The translations under genes and the position numbers were made by a program. Below, in pieces: positions 33,898 through 42,741 of a stretch of 64,000 nucleotides of DNA. The DNA is from Actinoplanes octamycinicus (lineage in GTDB: Bacteria; Actinomycetota; Actinomycetes; Mycobacteriales; Micromonosporaceae). The notes below the pieces were generated by a model. That model made no database searches. It saw only the letters and a program-made list of their open reading frames with translations, and was not told the DNA's origin. The stretch's first letter is position 1. The number at the start of each line of letters is the position of its first letter. The stretch spans positions 8,413,501-8,477,500 of the forward strand of contig NZ_JACHNB010000001.1 in the NCBI RefSeq assembly GCF_014205225.1, written 5' to 3'.

Positions 33898-35934
33898 CTA
33901 CGCGGTGGTGCAGACCGTGCCGTTGAGGGTGAAGGACTCCGGGAGGACGTTCGGGCCGCTGTAGTTGCCGACGAAGCCGACGTTCGTCGACGCGCCGGGG
34001 GCCAGGGTGGCGTCGCTGGTGACCCGGACGGTGCGGCTGTCCGGCGTCCAGGTGGCGCTCCAGCCGCTGCTCAGGCTCTGCCAGGCGGTCGGCCAGGCGA
34101 AGGTGAGCGTCCAGCCGTTGAGCGCGGCCGGCCCGTTGTTGGTGATGTCGATCGAGCCGACGTAGCCGTTGCCCCAGTCGTTGGTGTCCCGGAACTTCAC
34201 CGTGCAGGCCGAGGTGGCCGGGCTGCCGGTGGTGAAGGTCAGCGGCGGCGAGGCGGCGGACAGCCGGCCGGCGCCGTCCCGGGCCAGCACATTCACCGTG
34301 TAGCGGCGGCCCGGCACCAGGTTGTGCACGGTCAGCGACGTGCCGGTGGTCTCGCCGAGCAGCTCACTGACGCCGCCGTTCTGCCGATACACCTCGTACT
34401 TCAGCCCGGAGCCGGAAGCAGTCCAGGAGATGGTCGCGGTCCGGTCGGTCACGGTCGCTTCCGGCCGGGCCGGCGCCTTCGGCGCGTTCTCGGTACGACT
34501 CGGGTGCAGCGTGACCAGCGTCAGCGAGTACGGCGCGAGCGTCCGCGTCCCGGCGGTCCCGGCCGAGCCGCTGGTCAGCCCGTCCGCGCCGTTGGTGAAC
34601 GTCTCGACCGCCGGCGCCGCCGCGGACGGCGTGAAACCGTGGTAGTTCAGCGCGACGGTGTGCGCCGCGTCGGGATCCTTGTTGACCAGCAGCACCGCCA
34701 GGTCGCCCGTGGCCCGCCGCACGGCATGCGCGCTGACCAGCGCGTCGTCGGTCCCGGTCCCGACGAACTGGTCGCCCGGGCGGGCGAAGTCACCCATCAG
34801 GTCCAGCGCGTGGTACGGCGCGAACGGCGTGTTCAGCGGCGGCTCGCAGGCCGCGTTGTCCGGCGTGCAGGTGCCGCTGGAGAGCAGGCCGTAGTCGTTG
34901 AAGTCGGTCTGCCCGGCGATCGTGGTGGCCTTGTCCGGGCCGTTGTGCACGTTCCACCACTGCACCGTGAAGACGCCCTGGGCGAGCAGCCCGCTGTAGA
35001 CGTCGGCCAGGAACAGCGCGCCCGGCTGGGTGTTGCGCCCGACGTCCACGTTGGTCTCGGTCATGCTGATCCCGATCCGGCTCGCGCCCGCGCCGGCGTA
35101 CTGGTTGATCTGCTTGCGCAGCAGGTAGATCGCGTCCTGGATCTGCGCGGACTTGCCGAGCGTCTCGGCCGGCGTGCTCCCGCCCGGGTACCAGTGCACG
35201 TCGACGAAGTCGATCGCGGCGCCGGCCCGGGTCAGCACCTCCTGGTTCCAGGTGCCGCTGTCGCCGGCCGCCACGATGCCGTCCGGCCAGTTGCCCGGCA
35301 TGGTGAGCACCGCGCCGATCTTGATCGTCGGGTCGACCGCCTTCATCGCCTCGGCGTAGGCGACGACGTTCGCGGCGTACTCCTTGGGGCTCTTGTCGGC
35401 GTGGTCGTCGGCCTCCCAGTTCGCGCCGTAGTGCCCGTTGCCGTAGTTCTCGTTGCCGATCGTCCAGTACTTGGCGCCGTAGCCCTTGGTGACGTTGGCG
35501 TACCGCACCCACCCGGCCGCCTCGGCCGCGGTCCCGGTCCCGTAGTTCGCGATGATCATCGGCTGGGCGCCCGTCCGCCGCGCCCCGGCCATGAACGTGT
35601 CGAAGTCGGTGTCCGGGGCGACGTAGCCGCCGGGCGCGGTGTGCGTCTCCCAGTGATAGATGTCGGCGTAGGACCCGCCGGGGTAGCGGACCATCTGCAC
35701 GCCGGCGTCCTTGAGCCGGTCGGCGACGGCCGGTGCGCCCAGCTGCGCGTCCCAGATGGCGTGGTTGACGCCGAGCGCGGCGTCACCGACGGTGGCCAGC
35801 CCGGCCCGGGCGTCCACGTCGACCCGGACGTCGGTGGCGGCGGCGCGGGCAGCCGATGGCCCGCCCACGACGGCGCTGACCAGCGCGAGCACCACAGCGC
35901 CCGCACCGGCACGCCGCCGGAGTGAAACATGCAT
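33898..35934 (-). CDS. Secreted glycoside hydrolase with Fn3 and CBM2 domains
   Basis: A 678-aa secreted enzyme. A signal peptide covers ~1-33 (RRRAGAGAVVLALVSAVVGG ending ARA). The catalytic (beta/alpha)8 domain covers ~35-480 and resembles clan GH-A arabinofuranosidases such as GH51: candidate acid/base Glu in YWTIGNENYGNG and nucleophile Glu in ISMTETNVD. A fibronectin III domain follows at ~485-570, and a family 2 cellulose-binding module at ~575-678 (CTVKFRDTNDWGNGYVGSI, conserved Trp residues, terminal Cys). The ATG at 35934 is chosen because GGAGA lies six bases upstream; ATG 35946 is an alternative. A perfect CebR/CelR-type operator just upstream suggests induction by cello-oligosaccharides. 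The exact GH family is uncertain. Confidence 0.88.
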   Translation of the reverse strand: MHVSLRRRAGAGAVVLALVSAVVGGPSAARAAATDVRVDVDARAGLATVGDAALGVNHAIWDAQLGAPAVADRLKDAGVQMVRYPGGSYADIYHWETHTAPGGYVAPDTDFDTFMAGARRTGAQPMIIANYGTGTAAEAAGWVRYANVTKGYGAKYWTIGNENYGNGHYGANWEADDHADKSPKEYAANVVAYAEAMKAVDPTIKIGAVLTMPGNWPDGIVAAGDSGTWNQEVLTRAGAAIDFVDVHWYPGGSTPAETLGKSAQIQDAIYLLRKQINQYAGAGASRIGISMTETNVDVGRNTQPGALFLADVYSGLLAQGVFTVQWWNVHNGPDKATTIAGQTDFNDYGLLSSGTCTPDNAACEPPLNTPFAPYHALDLMGDFARPGDQFVGTGTDDALVSAHAVRRATGDLAVLLVNKDPDAAHTVALNYHGFTPSAAAPAVETFTNGADGLTSGSAGTAGTRTLAPYSLTLVTLHPSRTENAPKAPARPEATVTDRTATISWTASGSGLKYEVYRQNGGVSELLGETTGTSLTVHNLVPGRRYTVNVLARDGAGRLSAASPPLTFTTGSPATSACTVKFRDTNDWGNGYVGSIDITNNGPAALNGWTLTFAWPTAWQSLSSGWSATWTPDSRTVRVTSDATLAPGASTNVGFVGNYSGPNVLPESFTLNGTVCTTA

Positions 35935-35961
35935 GACGATCTCCATGGGGACAGGGGACGG

Positions 35962-35975
35962 TGGGAGCGCTCCCA
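35962..35975. promoter_or_regulatory. CebR/CelR-type operator
   Basis: TGGGAGCGCTCCCA is a perfect 14-bp palindrome, identical to the consensus bound by the LacI-family cellobiose repressors CebR (Streptomyces) and CelR (Thermobifida). It lies 28 bp upstream of the chosen start of the CBM2 glycoside hydrolase. No LacI-type regulator gene is in the window, so the repressor would act in trans. Confidence 0.85.
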
Positions 35976-36193
35976 TATTCCGGCCACGCAAAGACCCATG
36001 TCAATGGCCACAGCCGCCGACCCGGGGATCGGCGAAGCGGGAGCACCCCGGCGAACCGCGATCGGCCGGCGGGTGATCCTTCCGGCGGACATCATGCGGC
36101 GCCGGATCACGAGACCGCTCTCCGGCTCAGCATCGCGACGGTGCTGCCGATCATGTCTCTGATCCGTCAGTGCAGACGTGAACGGAGTGCCGG
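35976..36193. other. Divergent intergenic region
   Basis: Gap between the glycoside hydrolase operator and the Fn3 gene. It should hold the promoters of both. Only the ribosome-binding site GGAG before 36194 is clear; no further operator is recognised. Confidence 0.5.
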
Positions 36194-38155
36194 ATGCCGA
36201 GCCGACGCGCCGCGGTGCTCACCGCGGCCGGAACCCTGGCCGCCACCGTGCCGATGGGCGCCGTCCTGGCGAACACGCCGGACGACCTGCCCGCCGCCGG
36301 CTGGGCGAGCAGCTGCACGGCGCCGGAATCGGTCTACTGCGTGGAATCAGCGACGCTCACCCCGGACAACGGCTCGGCGACCCCGCTGGCCGGGCTGGGG
36401 CTGACCGCCGCCGCGGCGACGGTCACCGACGAGTACGGCAAGTGGCTGCGCTGGACGGTCGGCGGCTGGGCCGGGCAGCCGGCCACGGTCACCGGTGGCA
36501 CGGTCCGGCTGGTGATCCGGACCGGACCGTTCGTCCCCCGGTTCAGCAACGTCACGGCGGCGGGCTTCTCGATGTCCCGCACCGTGTCGAACGGGAAGTA
36601 CACGCTCACCCTCACCGGGCGGCCCACCCCGGTGGCGTGGACCGGTGACGCGGACTGCACGGCCGGGCTGTCCTGCGGCGACACCGACACGACGGCGGAC
36701 CCGACGACGTACCGGTTCGAGGGCCGGACCCAGGATCTGGACGGCTTCGCCGGGGCGTACGCCACCGCACTGGACGGCGCCCACCTGGCCACCAACGCGC
36801 AGGCCCGGTCCGGATTGCCGATCTACGACCAGGCCGCGCAGCCACCCCTGACCCTCGGAGTTCTCGGCAACCCGCAGCTGGACGCGACCGGCTCCGCGGT
36901 CCGCAACTTCATCGACCTGTTCCTGCCCGGCGGGTATTTCACCGCGGCCGGCACCACCCCGGCGGCCGCCGTCAGCACCGGGCTGGACCTGGTCACCGGC
37001 GGCGCGGTGCATCAGCGCGTGACGGTTTCCTTGGTGGACGGCGGGGTCCGGGTGCAGGCTCCCGACCTCGGCCCGGGGGCCGAACTGGCCGGAGCCGCCT
37101 ACTACCACCGGCCGTCGACGCCGACCGGGAGATCCGCGCCCGGGGCGCCGCGCACGGTGACCGGGACCGGTGGGGACGGCACCGTCATGACGCGGTGGCA
37201 GGCACCGGCGGACGACGGCGGCTCGCCGGTCACCGGCTACCGGGTACGGGTCTACCAGTCGGCTGCCGGCGACGCCGCGCTGGCCTCCTGCGAAACCGCG
37301 ATGACCAGCTGCACGATCGACGATCTGGTCGCCGGTGGGGTCTACCACGTCGCGGTGAGCGCGGTGAACGCGCTGGGCGAGGGCGCGCCCGGAGGCCGGG
37401 TCGAGGTGCGGGCCGTCGCGTCGCCCACACCCAGCCCGACGGTTCCGGCTCCCGATACCGCACCGTCCGCGACACCGGACCCCACCCCCTCTGCCCCGTC
37501 CACCCCGATTCCGGGCATCCCGGCGCAACCGTCGGTGAGCCCCACCGGGGCGGAGCCCTCACCGGACGAGCCGTCGGGAGATCCGCCGGCCGCGCCGCGC
37601 GCCATCCGGCTCACCCCCGGGGTCCGCAAGATCACCGTGACGTGGGCCGGCCCGGCATCCGACGGAGGCTCTCCGGTCACCGGCTACACCGCCCGCGCCT
37701 ACCGGACCGCCGCCGGGACCACCCAGGTCGCCGGCTGCACGGCGACCGGCGGGCGGAACTCCTGCGTGCTCACCGGCCTCACCGCCGGGGTCCGGTTGTA
37801 CGTCGCCGTGACCGCCGAGAACGCGGCCGGCATCAGCCCCGAGGCGGTACGGGCGGCGGCGACGGTGTGGGCGGTGCCCGGCGCACCCCGCTCGGTCGAC
37901 GCAACCTCGTCGCACAAGCGGATCACCGTGCGCTGGACGCCCCCCGCCGACACCGGCGGCACCGCGATCACCGGCTACCGCGCCGAGCTGAAGTCCGGAT
38001 CCCTGACGGTCCGCTGCACCGCGCCGGCGACCGGCCGCAGCTGCACCGTGAAAGGCCTCAAGGCGGGACGGACCTACACCGTCCGGGTGCGAGCCGTGAA
38101 TGCCGCCGGCGTCTCCGCCCCGTCCACCGCGGACAAGGTCAAGGTGAAGAGCTGA
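36194..38155 (+). CDS. Secreted protein with three fibronectin type III domains
   Basis: A 653-aa exported protein. A signal peptide spans ~1-27 (MPSRRAAVLTAAGTLAATVP, cleavage after VLA). Residues ~30-310 form a beta-rich domain that I do not recognise, with paired cysteines. Three Fn3 domains follow at ~315-400, ~475-560 and ~565-653, each with the GGSPVTGYR-type turn and a C-terminal VSAVNAxGE-like strand; a Pro/Thr/Ser linker sits between the first two. No anchor motif is present, so it is probably released or held by the co-transcribed RTX protein. The ATG has GGAG upstream. The stop shares one base with the next start (TGATG). Extracellular matrix or polysaccharide-related binding is inference. 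Confidence 0.85.
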   Translation: MPSRRAAVLTAAGTLAATVPMGAVLANTPDDLPAAGWASSCTAPESVYCVESATLTPDNGSATPLAGLGLTAAAATVTDEYGKWLRWTVGGWAGQPATVTGGTVRLVIRTGPFVPRFSNVTAAGFSMSRTVSNGKYTLTLTGRPTPVAWTGDADCTAGLSCGDTDTTADPTTYRFEGRTQDLDGFAGAYATALDGAHLATNAQARSGLPIYDQAAQPPLTLGVLGNPQLDATGSAVRNFIDLFLPGGYFTAAGTTPAAAVSTGLDLVTGGAVHQRVTVSLVDGGVRVQAPDLGPGAELAGAAYYHRPSTPTGRSAPGAPRTVTGTGGDGTVMTRWQAPADDGGSPVTGYRVRVYQSAAGDAALASCETAMTSCTIDDLVAGGVYHVAVSAVNALGEGAPGGRVEVRAVASPTPSPTVPAPDTAPSATPDPTPSAPSTPIPGIPAQPSVSPTGAEPSPDEPSGDPPAAPRAIRLTPGVRKITVTWAGPASDGGSPVTGYTARAYRTAAGTTQVAGCTATGGRNSCVLTGLTAGVRLYVAVTAENAAGISPEAVRAAATVWAVPGAPRSVDATSSHKRITVRWTPPADTGGTAITGYRAELKSGSLTVRCTAPATGRSCTVKGLKAGRTYTVRVRAVNAAGVSAPSTADKVKVKS

Positions 38156-40269
38156 TGCACGTCACGCGTAGTGCGCTCGCCGTCGTCACCGCCGTCCTCC
38201 TGACGGTCCCGGCCGGGCCCGCGTCGGCCGGTGGCAAGCCGCTCTCGTCGACCGGCAAGGCGTGCACCGTCGTCGGGACGGTCGGCAACGACCACCTGTT
38301 CGGCACCCACGGCTACGACGTGATCTGCGGGCTCGGGGGCAACGACGTGATCAAGGGTGGTGGCGGCAAGGACGTCCTGGACGGCGGGGACGGCGACGAC
38401 GACCTCGACGGCGAGGACGGCGCCGACACCGTGGTCGGTGGCCCCGGCAACGACAAGGTGGCCGGTGGTGCCGGCAACGATCAGGTGCGCGGCGACGACG
38501 GCGGGGACACCGTGGACGGGGGCGGCGGCGCCGATCTGGTCGACGGCGGCGCCGGTGACGACACGGTCAGCGGTGGCAGCCCGGCCGACGAGCCGGACCC
38601 GGTCACCGCGGGCGACCGGGTGATCGGCGGGGACGGCGCCGACACGGCCGACGGCGGGCCGGGCCCGGACACGGTCCAGGGCGGGGCCGGCAACGACACG
38701 GTGACCGGCGGCGCCGGCGGGGACGTGATCGCCGGGAACGGCGGCGACGACCGGATCGACGGCGGCGAGGGCGGTGACCGGGTCGACGGCGGGGACGGCG
38801 GCGACACCGTGGACGGCGGCAGCGGCGGGGACGGCGTCAACGGTGGCGGCGGCAACGACGTCCTGACCGGGGGCGCCGGCGACGACGCGGTCCGGGGCGG
38901 TGCCGGCGACGACACGGCGGCCGGCGGCGACGGCGACGACGACCTGGACGGCGGGCTGGGCGACGACCGGATGGACGGTGGTGCCGGTGACGACGTGGTC
39001 GAGGGCGGTCCCGGGCTGAACAACTGCGTGGCCGACAACAACGACACGTCCGGCGACCGGTGCACCGACCTGCGGGCGCCCCGGCTGGACCTGACGTCGC
39101 TGCGCTGGGTCACCGAACCGGCGGCCGACAACGCCGCGGACACCGTGCTGCGGCTGCGGGCGAAGGTCACCGACGATCGCAGCGGCATGACGTACGTCCA
39201 GGTCACGTTCCGCGGCCCGGACTCCGGCGCGCCGGCGCTGACGGTCGGTTTCCACGCCGCCGAACTCGTCTCGGGCGAGCTGCACAATGGCGAGTTCGAG
39301 ATGCACGGCACGCTGCCGGCGTTGTCGGCCACCGGCGACTGGACGCTGTCCGAGGTGTACCTGCAGGACCGGGTCCACCGGTACAGCCGCTACACCGTGC
39401 AGGCCGGCGGGGCGTTCACCCTGTACACCACGGTCGACGGGTACAACGTGCAGACCGGGACGCTGGCGCTGCCCCCGCTGAAGGTCACCGGGGCCGCGGA
39501 CGCCCAGGCGCCGGTCGCGGATCCGGCCCGCGCCGTGTGGGCCACGGCCACCGAGATCGACAACAGCGCGGATCGTACGGTGCGGCTGCGCGTCCCGGTC
39601 ACCGACGACCTGAGCGGCGCCGCCAAGGTGACCGCCACCCTCGACGGCGCCGGGCTGGACGCGCCGGCCGTGCCGCTCAACGGCACCCAGCTGGTCGCCG
39701 GTACGGCCACCGCCGGCACCTGGGAGATCAGCGGAACCGTTCCCGCGTACCTCCCGGCCGGCACCTGGCGGGTCAGCGCTCTCACCCTGCTCGACCGCAG
39801 CGGCCGGCAGCGCAGCGTCCCGGCGCAGGATCTGACCGGTATCGCCGCGCTGACCGTCAGCGGCGTCTCCGACCGCAACCGCCCGACCGTCGACATGAGC
39901 TGGGGCGAGTACGTCGGCGCCACCTCGGCCGACAACAGCGCCGAGCGCACCGTGCGGCTGCGGATCCGGGCCGGTGACGACCTGAGCGGCATCAGGAGCA
40001 TCTTCGTCGACTACCGGACCGACGGCGCGCAGAGCCGGCTCGACCCGGTCGCACCGGCCGGTGAGGACGGCGTATGGGAGATGGTCGGCCGGCTGCCCAA
40101 ATCCACCACGCCGGGCCAATGGCGGGTGGTCGGCATCTACATGTACGACAGGATCGGCCGGGAACGCGTCTACTACGTGCAGGCCGACGGCTCCTACACC
40201 ACCAAGGACGGACAGCTCAGCGGTCAGTCGAACTTCCCGCGGTTCACTCTGCTCCCGGCCGGCGCCTGA
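38155..40269 (+). CDS. Secreted RTX calcium-binding repeat protein
   Basis: A 704-aa secreted protein. A signal peptide is at ~1-25 (RSALAVVTAVLLTVPAGPASA). Residues ~45-290 consist of RTX nonapeptides of the GGxGxDxVx form (for example GGAGNDQVRG, GGAGDDTVSG, GGDGGDTVDG), which fold as calcium-binding beta rolls after export. From ~300 onward three homologous ~130-residue domains repeat the phrase LRxxV..TDDxSGM with NAADTVLRLR or NSADRTVRLR, each probably Ig-like. No catalytic domain is visible, so it looks structural or adhesive. Export would use the signal peptide rather than a type I system. It overlaps the Fn3 gene by one base and is convergent with the NAT gene. Confidence 0.88.
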   Translation: MHVTRSALAVVTAVLLTVPAGPASAGGKPLSSTGKACTVVGTVGNDHLFGTHGYDVICGLGGNDVIKGGGGKDVLDGGDGDDDLDGEDGADTVVGGPGNDKVAGGAGNDQVRGDDGGDTVDGGGGADLVDGGAGDDTVSGGSPADEPDPVTAGDRVIGGDGADTADGGPGPDTVQGGAGNDTVTGGAGGDVIAGNGGDDRIDGGEGGDRVDGGDGGDTVDGGSGGDGVNGGGGNDVLTGGAGDDAVRGGAGDDTAAGGDGDDDLDGGLGDDRMDGGAGDDVVEGGPGLNNCVADNNDTSGDRCTDLRAPRLDLTSLRWVTEPAADNAADTVLRLRAKVTDDRSGMTYVQVTFRGPDSGAPALTVGFHAAELVSGELHNGEFEMHGTLPALSATGDWTLSEVYLQDRVHRYSRYTVQAGGAFTLYTTVDGYNVQTGTLALPPLKVTGAADAQAPVADPARAVWATATEIDNSADRTVRLRVPVTDDLSGAAKVTATLDGAGLDAPAVPLNGTQLVAGTATAGTWEISGTVPAYLPAGTWRVSALTLLDRSGRQRSVPAQDLTGIAALTVSGVSDRNRPTVDMSWGEYVGATSADNSAERTVRLRIRAGDDLSGIRSIFVDYRTDGAQSRLDPVAPAGEDGVWEMVGRLPKSTTPGQWRVVGIYMYDRIGRERVYYVQADGSYTTKDGQLSGQSNFPRFTLLPAGA

Positions 40270-40286
40270 TCTCGGGAACAGCGGAT

Positions 40287-41021
40287 CTAGAGCGACGGGA
40301 TCCGGTCCAGCTCGATGCCGAAGTGGGTCTTGTACGCGCTGAGCAGCGCCTCGTCCGACTCCAGGACGGTCTCGGCGCGCTCGCCGGCGACGGTGCGGAT
40401 CAGCGTGCGGCCGCTGAGCGTGAGCCGGTCCGCGCCGTCCAGGCGGGTGCACACCGGGTTCTTGCGGAAGTGGGACTCCGGCCAGGTCTGCTGCCACCAG
40501 CAGGTGGGCTCGAAATCGGTCAGCGGGCGGGGGCGGCGCTCCAGCTGGTACTGCGGCGAGCCGTCGCGGTGCACCACCACGTCGCCCTGGTCCGTGTCGG
40601 TCAGGCGGAAGACGCCGCCCGGGTCGGTCTGGTCGCCGCGGTCGTTCAGGCGCAGCGGATACGAGCTGTGCCGGCCGAAGCCGACGTCGACCAGCCACTC
40701 GCCGTCGACGATCAGGGCCAGGTGGTCGAAGAGCGGGCCGAACCGGCCGTCGCCGCGGTGCACCCGGCAGGCGACCCGGTCGACGGTGTGCCCGAGCTCC
40801 TCCAGCAGCAGCGCGAACAGGCCGTTGAGCTCGTAGCAGAAGCCGCCGCGGCGGCGGCGCACGATCTTGTCGAACAGGTCGTCCGGGTCGAGCGAGATGG
40901 TCTCGCCGAGGTGGATGCTCAGGTTCTCGAAGGGCACCGCGGTCTGGTGCGCCACGGTGAGCTCGGGCAGCGTGGCGTCGCGCGGGACGCCGATCCGGTC
41001 CAGGTATGCGATCACGTCCAC
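40287..41021 (-). CDS. nat: Arylamine N-acetyltransferase
   Basis: A 244-aa cytoplasmic enzyme that transfers acetyl from acetyl-CoA to arylamines, hydrazines or related amines. The Cys-His-Asp triad is visible: C62 in RRGGFCYELN, H100 in FDHLALIV and D112 in LVDVGFGRHSSYPLRL, in the order and spacing expected. The N-terminal AVPFENLSIHLG is also diagnostic. It is somewhat shorter than typical ~270-280-aa members, mostly at the C-terminus. The GTG start leaves a short gap to the divergent DUF6282 gene at 41072. In some actinomycetes relatives act in ansamycin biosynthesis, but no such cluster is seen here. Confidence 0.93.
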   Translation of the reverse strand: MDVIAYLDRIGVPRDATLPELTVAHQTAVPFENLSIHLGETISLDPDDLFDKIVRRRRGGFCYELNGLFALLLEELGHTVDRVACRVHRGDGRFGPLFDHLALIVDGEWLVDVGFGRHSSYPLRLNDRGDQTDPGGVFRLTDTDQGDVVVHRDGSPQYQLERRPRPLTDFEPTCWWQQTWPESHFRKNPVCTRLDGADRLTLSGRTLIRTVAGERAETVLESDEALLSAYKTHFGIELDRIPSL

Positions 41022-41071
41022 GGCGGGAAGCCTACGTTGACAACGATGCCGGTCACTGCGAAGGTCGGGCC

Positions 41072-41983
41072 GTGCACCCGATCCCCACCGACCGGGCCCG
41101 CGAGCTGGTGGCCGGCGGCTACGACACGCACGTGCACGTCGCGCCGGACGTGATGGAGCGCCGCATCGACGACGTGACGCTGGCCCGCCGGTTCGCCGAG
41201 GTGGGGCTGGCCGGGTTCGTGCTGAAGTCGCACTACGTGCCGACCGCCGAGCGTGCCCAGGTGGTCCGCGGCGTGGTGCCCGGCGTCGAGGCGCTCGGCG
41301 CGCTCACCCTGAACGGCTCGGTCGGCGGGCTCAACCCGGTGGCCGTGGAGATCGCCGGACGGCAGGGCGCCCGGATCGTCTGGCTGCCCACCGTCGACAG
41401 CGCCAACGAGCGGGCCAGCCGGGCCGCGACCCAGCCCGGCGCCACCCCGCCGATGTGGGCGGCGCTCCAGGACGAGCTGGCCGAGCAGGGCATCGTCGCG
41501 CCGCCGATCGAGGTGCTCGACGAGGGCGGGAAGATCGTGCCGGCCCTGCACGACGTGTTCGCGGTGCTGGCCAAGCACGACATGGTGCTCGCGACCGGGC
41601 ACCTGAGCGGGCCGGAGATCGTCGTGGCGGTGGACGCGGCCGCGGCAGCCGGGGTGCGGCGGATCATCGTGACCCACCCCGAGTTCACCTCGCAGCAGCT
41701 GGACGTGGATACCCAGCGGCAGTTGGCGGGGCGTGGGGCGCTGCTGGAACGGTGCTTCACCACGGCGTACACCAAGAAGGTCTCTTGGGATCTGCTCTTC
41801 GCACACATCCGGGAGGTCGGGCCGGAGCATTCGCTGCTCTCCAGCGACCTGGGGCAGCCGTTCAACCCGCCGGTCGAGGACGGGCTGGCGCTGCTCGCCG
41901 ACCGGCTGCTCGACGCCGGGTTCACCGAGGCCGAGGTGCGCACCATGGCGGTCGTCAACACCCGGCGGGTCCTCGGCCGCTGA
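41072..41983 (+). CDS. DUF6282 metal-dependent hydrolase-like protein
   Basis: A 303-aa protein with the amidohydrolase-like TIM-barrel pattern of DUF6282. The metal-binding DTHVH (H20, H22) is near the N-terminus, FVLKSHY offers a possible carboxylated lysine, and LATGHLSGPE and IIVTHPEF supply further histidines; SSDLGQPFNPP is a likely final aspartate loop. The GTG at 41072 has GAAGG upstream and keeps the conserved start. The substrate is unknown. It ends five bases from the convergent ABC transporter operon, and both could concern the same imported compound, which is inference from proximity only. Confidence 0.83.
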   Translation: MHPIPTDRARELVAGGYDTHVHVAPDVMERRIDDVTLARRFAEVGLAGFVLKSHYVPTAERAQVVRGVVPGVEALGALTLNGSVGGLNPVAVEIAGRQGARIVWLPTVDSANERASRAATQPGATPPMWAALQDELAEQGIVAPPIEVLDEGGKIVPALHDVFAVLAKHDMVLATGHLSGPEIVVAVDAAAAAGVRRIIVTHPEFTSQQLDVDTQRQLAGRGALLERCFTTAYTKKVSWDLLFAHIREVGPEHSLLSSDLGQPFNPPVEDGLALLADRLLDAGFTEAEVRTMAVVNTRRVLGR

Positions 41984-41988
41984 CCCGG

Positions 41989-42741
41989 TCAGTTGCGCAG
42001 CAGCAGGTCGTGCAGCTCGGCGACGCAGGCCGCGGCGTCCGCCACGTGCGCGGTGTGCCCGAACGACCGGGGCCGTGGGATGGCCACGTCGAGCACCCGG
42101 CGGACCTGGCCGGGCCGGGCGCTGAGCACCACCACCCGGTCGGCGAGCAGCACCGCCTCGGCGATCGAATGGGTCACGAAGACCGTGGTGGCCGGCGCGG
42201 CCAGGTGCATCGCCTGCAGTTGCCCGGCCAGCTCCTCGCGGGTCAGCGCGTCCAGCGCGGAGAACGGCTCGTCCATCAGCAGCACCCGGGGCCGCTGGAT
42301 CAGCGCCCGGCAGAGCGCGACCCGCTGCTGCATGCCGCCGGACAGCTCGTAGGGGTGCCGGCGGTGGAAGCCGGCCAGCCCGACCGCGTCGAGCAGCTCG
42401 GCGGCCCGCGCCTGGTGCTCGGCGCGTGGCAGGCGGCGGATCTCCACCGGCAGCATCACGTTGCCGAGCACGGTGCGCCACGGCAGCAGGGCCGGCAGCT
42501 GATGCATCAGCACCACGTCCGGGCGGGGCCGCAGCACCGGCGCGCCGGCGATGGTCACGCTGCCGCCGGTCGGCGCGAGCAGCCCGGCGATCAGGCGCAG
42601 CAGCGTGGACTTGCCGCAGCCGGAGCGCCCGATCACCGCGACGAACTGGTTCTCGCCGATCGTCAGGTCGATGTCGCGCAGCGCCGCCACCTCGCCGCCG
42701 CGGGCGCTGAACGTCCGGGACACCCGGTCCAGCACGATCAT
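41989..42741 (-). CDS. ABC transporter ATPase, nitrate/sulfonate/NMT1 type
   Basis: A 250-aa ATPase of the SsuB/TauB/ThiZ class. Walker A GRSGCGKST is near residue 38, the signature is LSGGMQQR, Walker B is VLLMDEPFSALD, and the switch histidine is in FVTHSIAEA. The ATG overlaps the permease stop by four bases. It forms an importer with the permease upstream and the lipoprotein at 44276. Family members import sulfonates, taurine, nitrate or thiamine-pyrimidine precursors; nothing in this operon decides which. Confidence 0.93.
   Translation of the reverse strand: MIVLDRVSRTFSARGGEVAALRDIDLTIGENQFVAVIGRSGCGKSTLLRLIAGLLAPTGGSVTIAGAPVLRPRPDVVLMHQLPALLPWRTVLGNVMLPVEIRRLPRAEHQARAAELLDAVGLAGFHRRHPYELSGGMQQRVALCRALIQRPRVLLMDEPFSALDALTREELAGQLQAMHLAAPATTVFVTHSIAEAVLLADRVVVLSARPGQVRRVLDVAIPRPRSFGHTAHVADAAACVAELHDLLLRN

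Noticed and set aside
38074..40698. An 874-codon minus-strand frame opposite the RTX gene
   Set aside because: It mirrors the RTX repeat periodicity and runs into the NAT gene; no start signal or domain.
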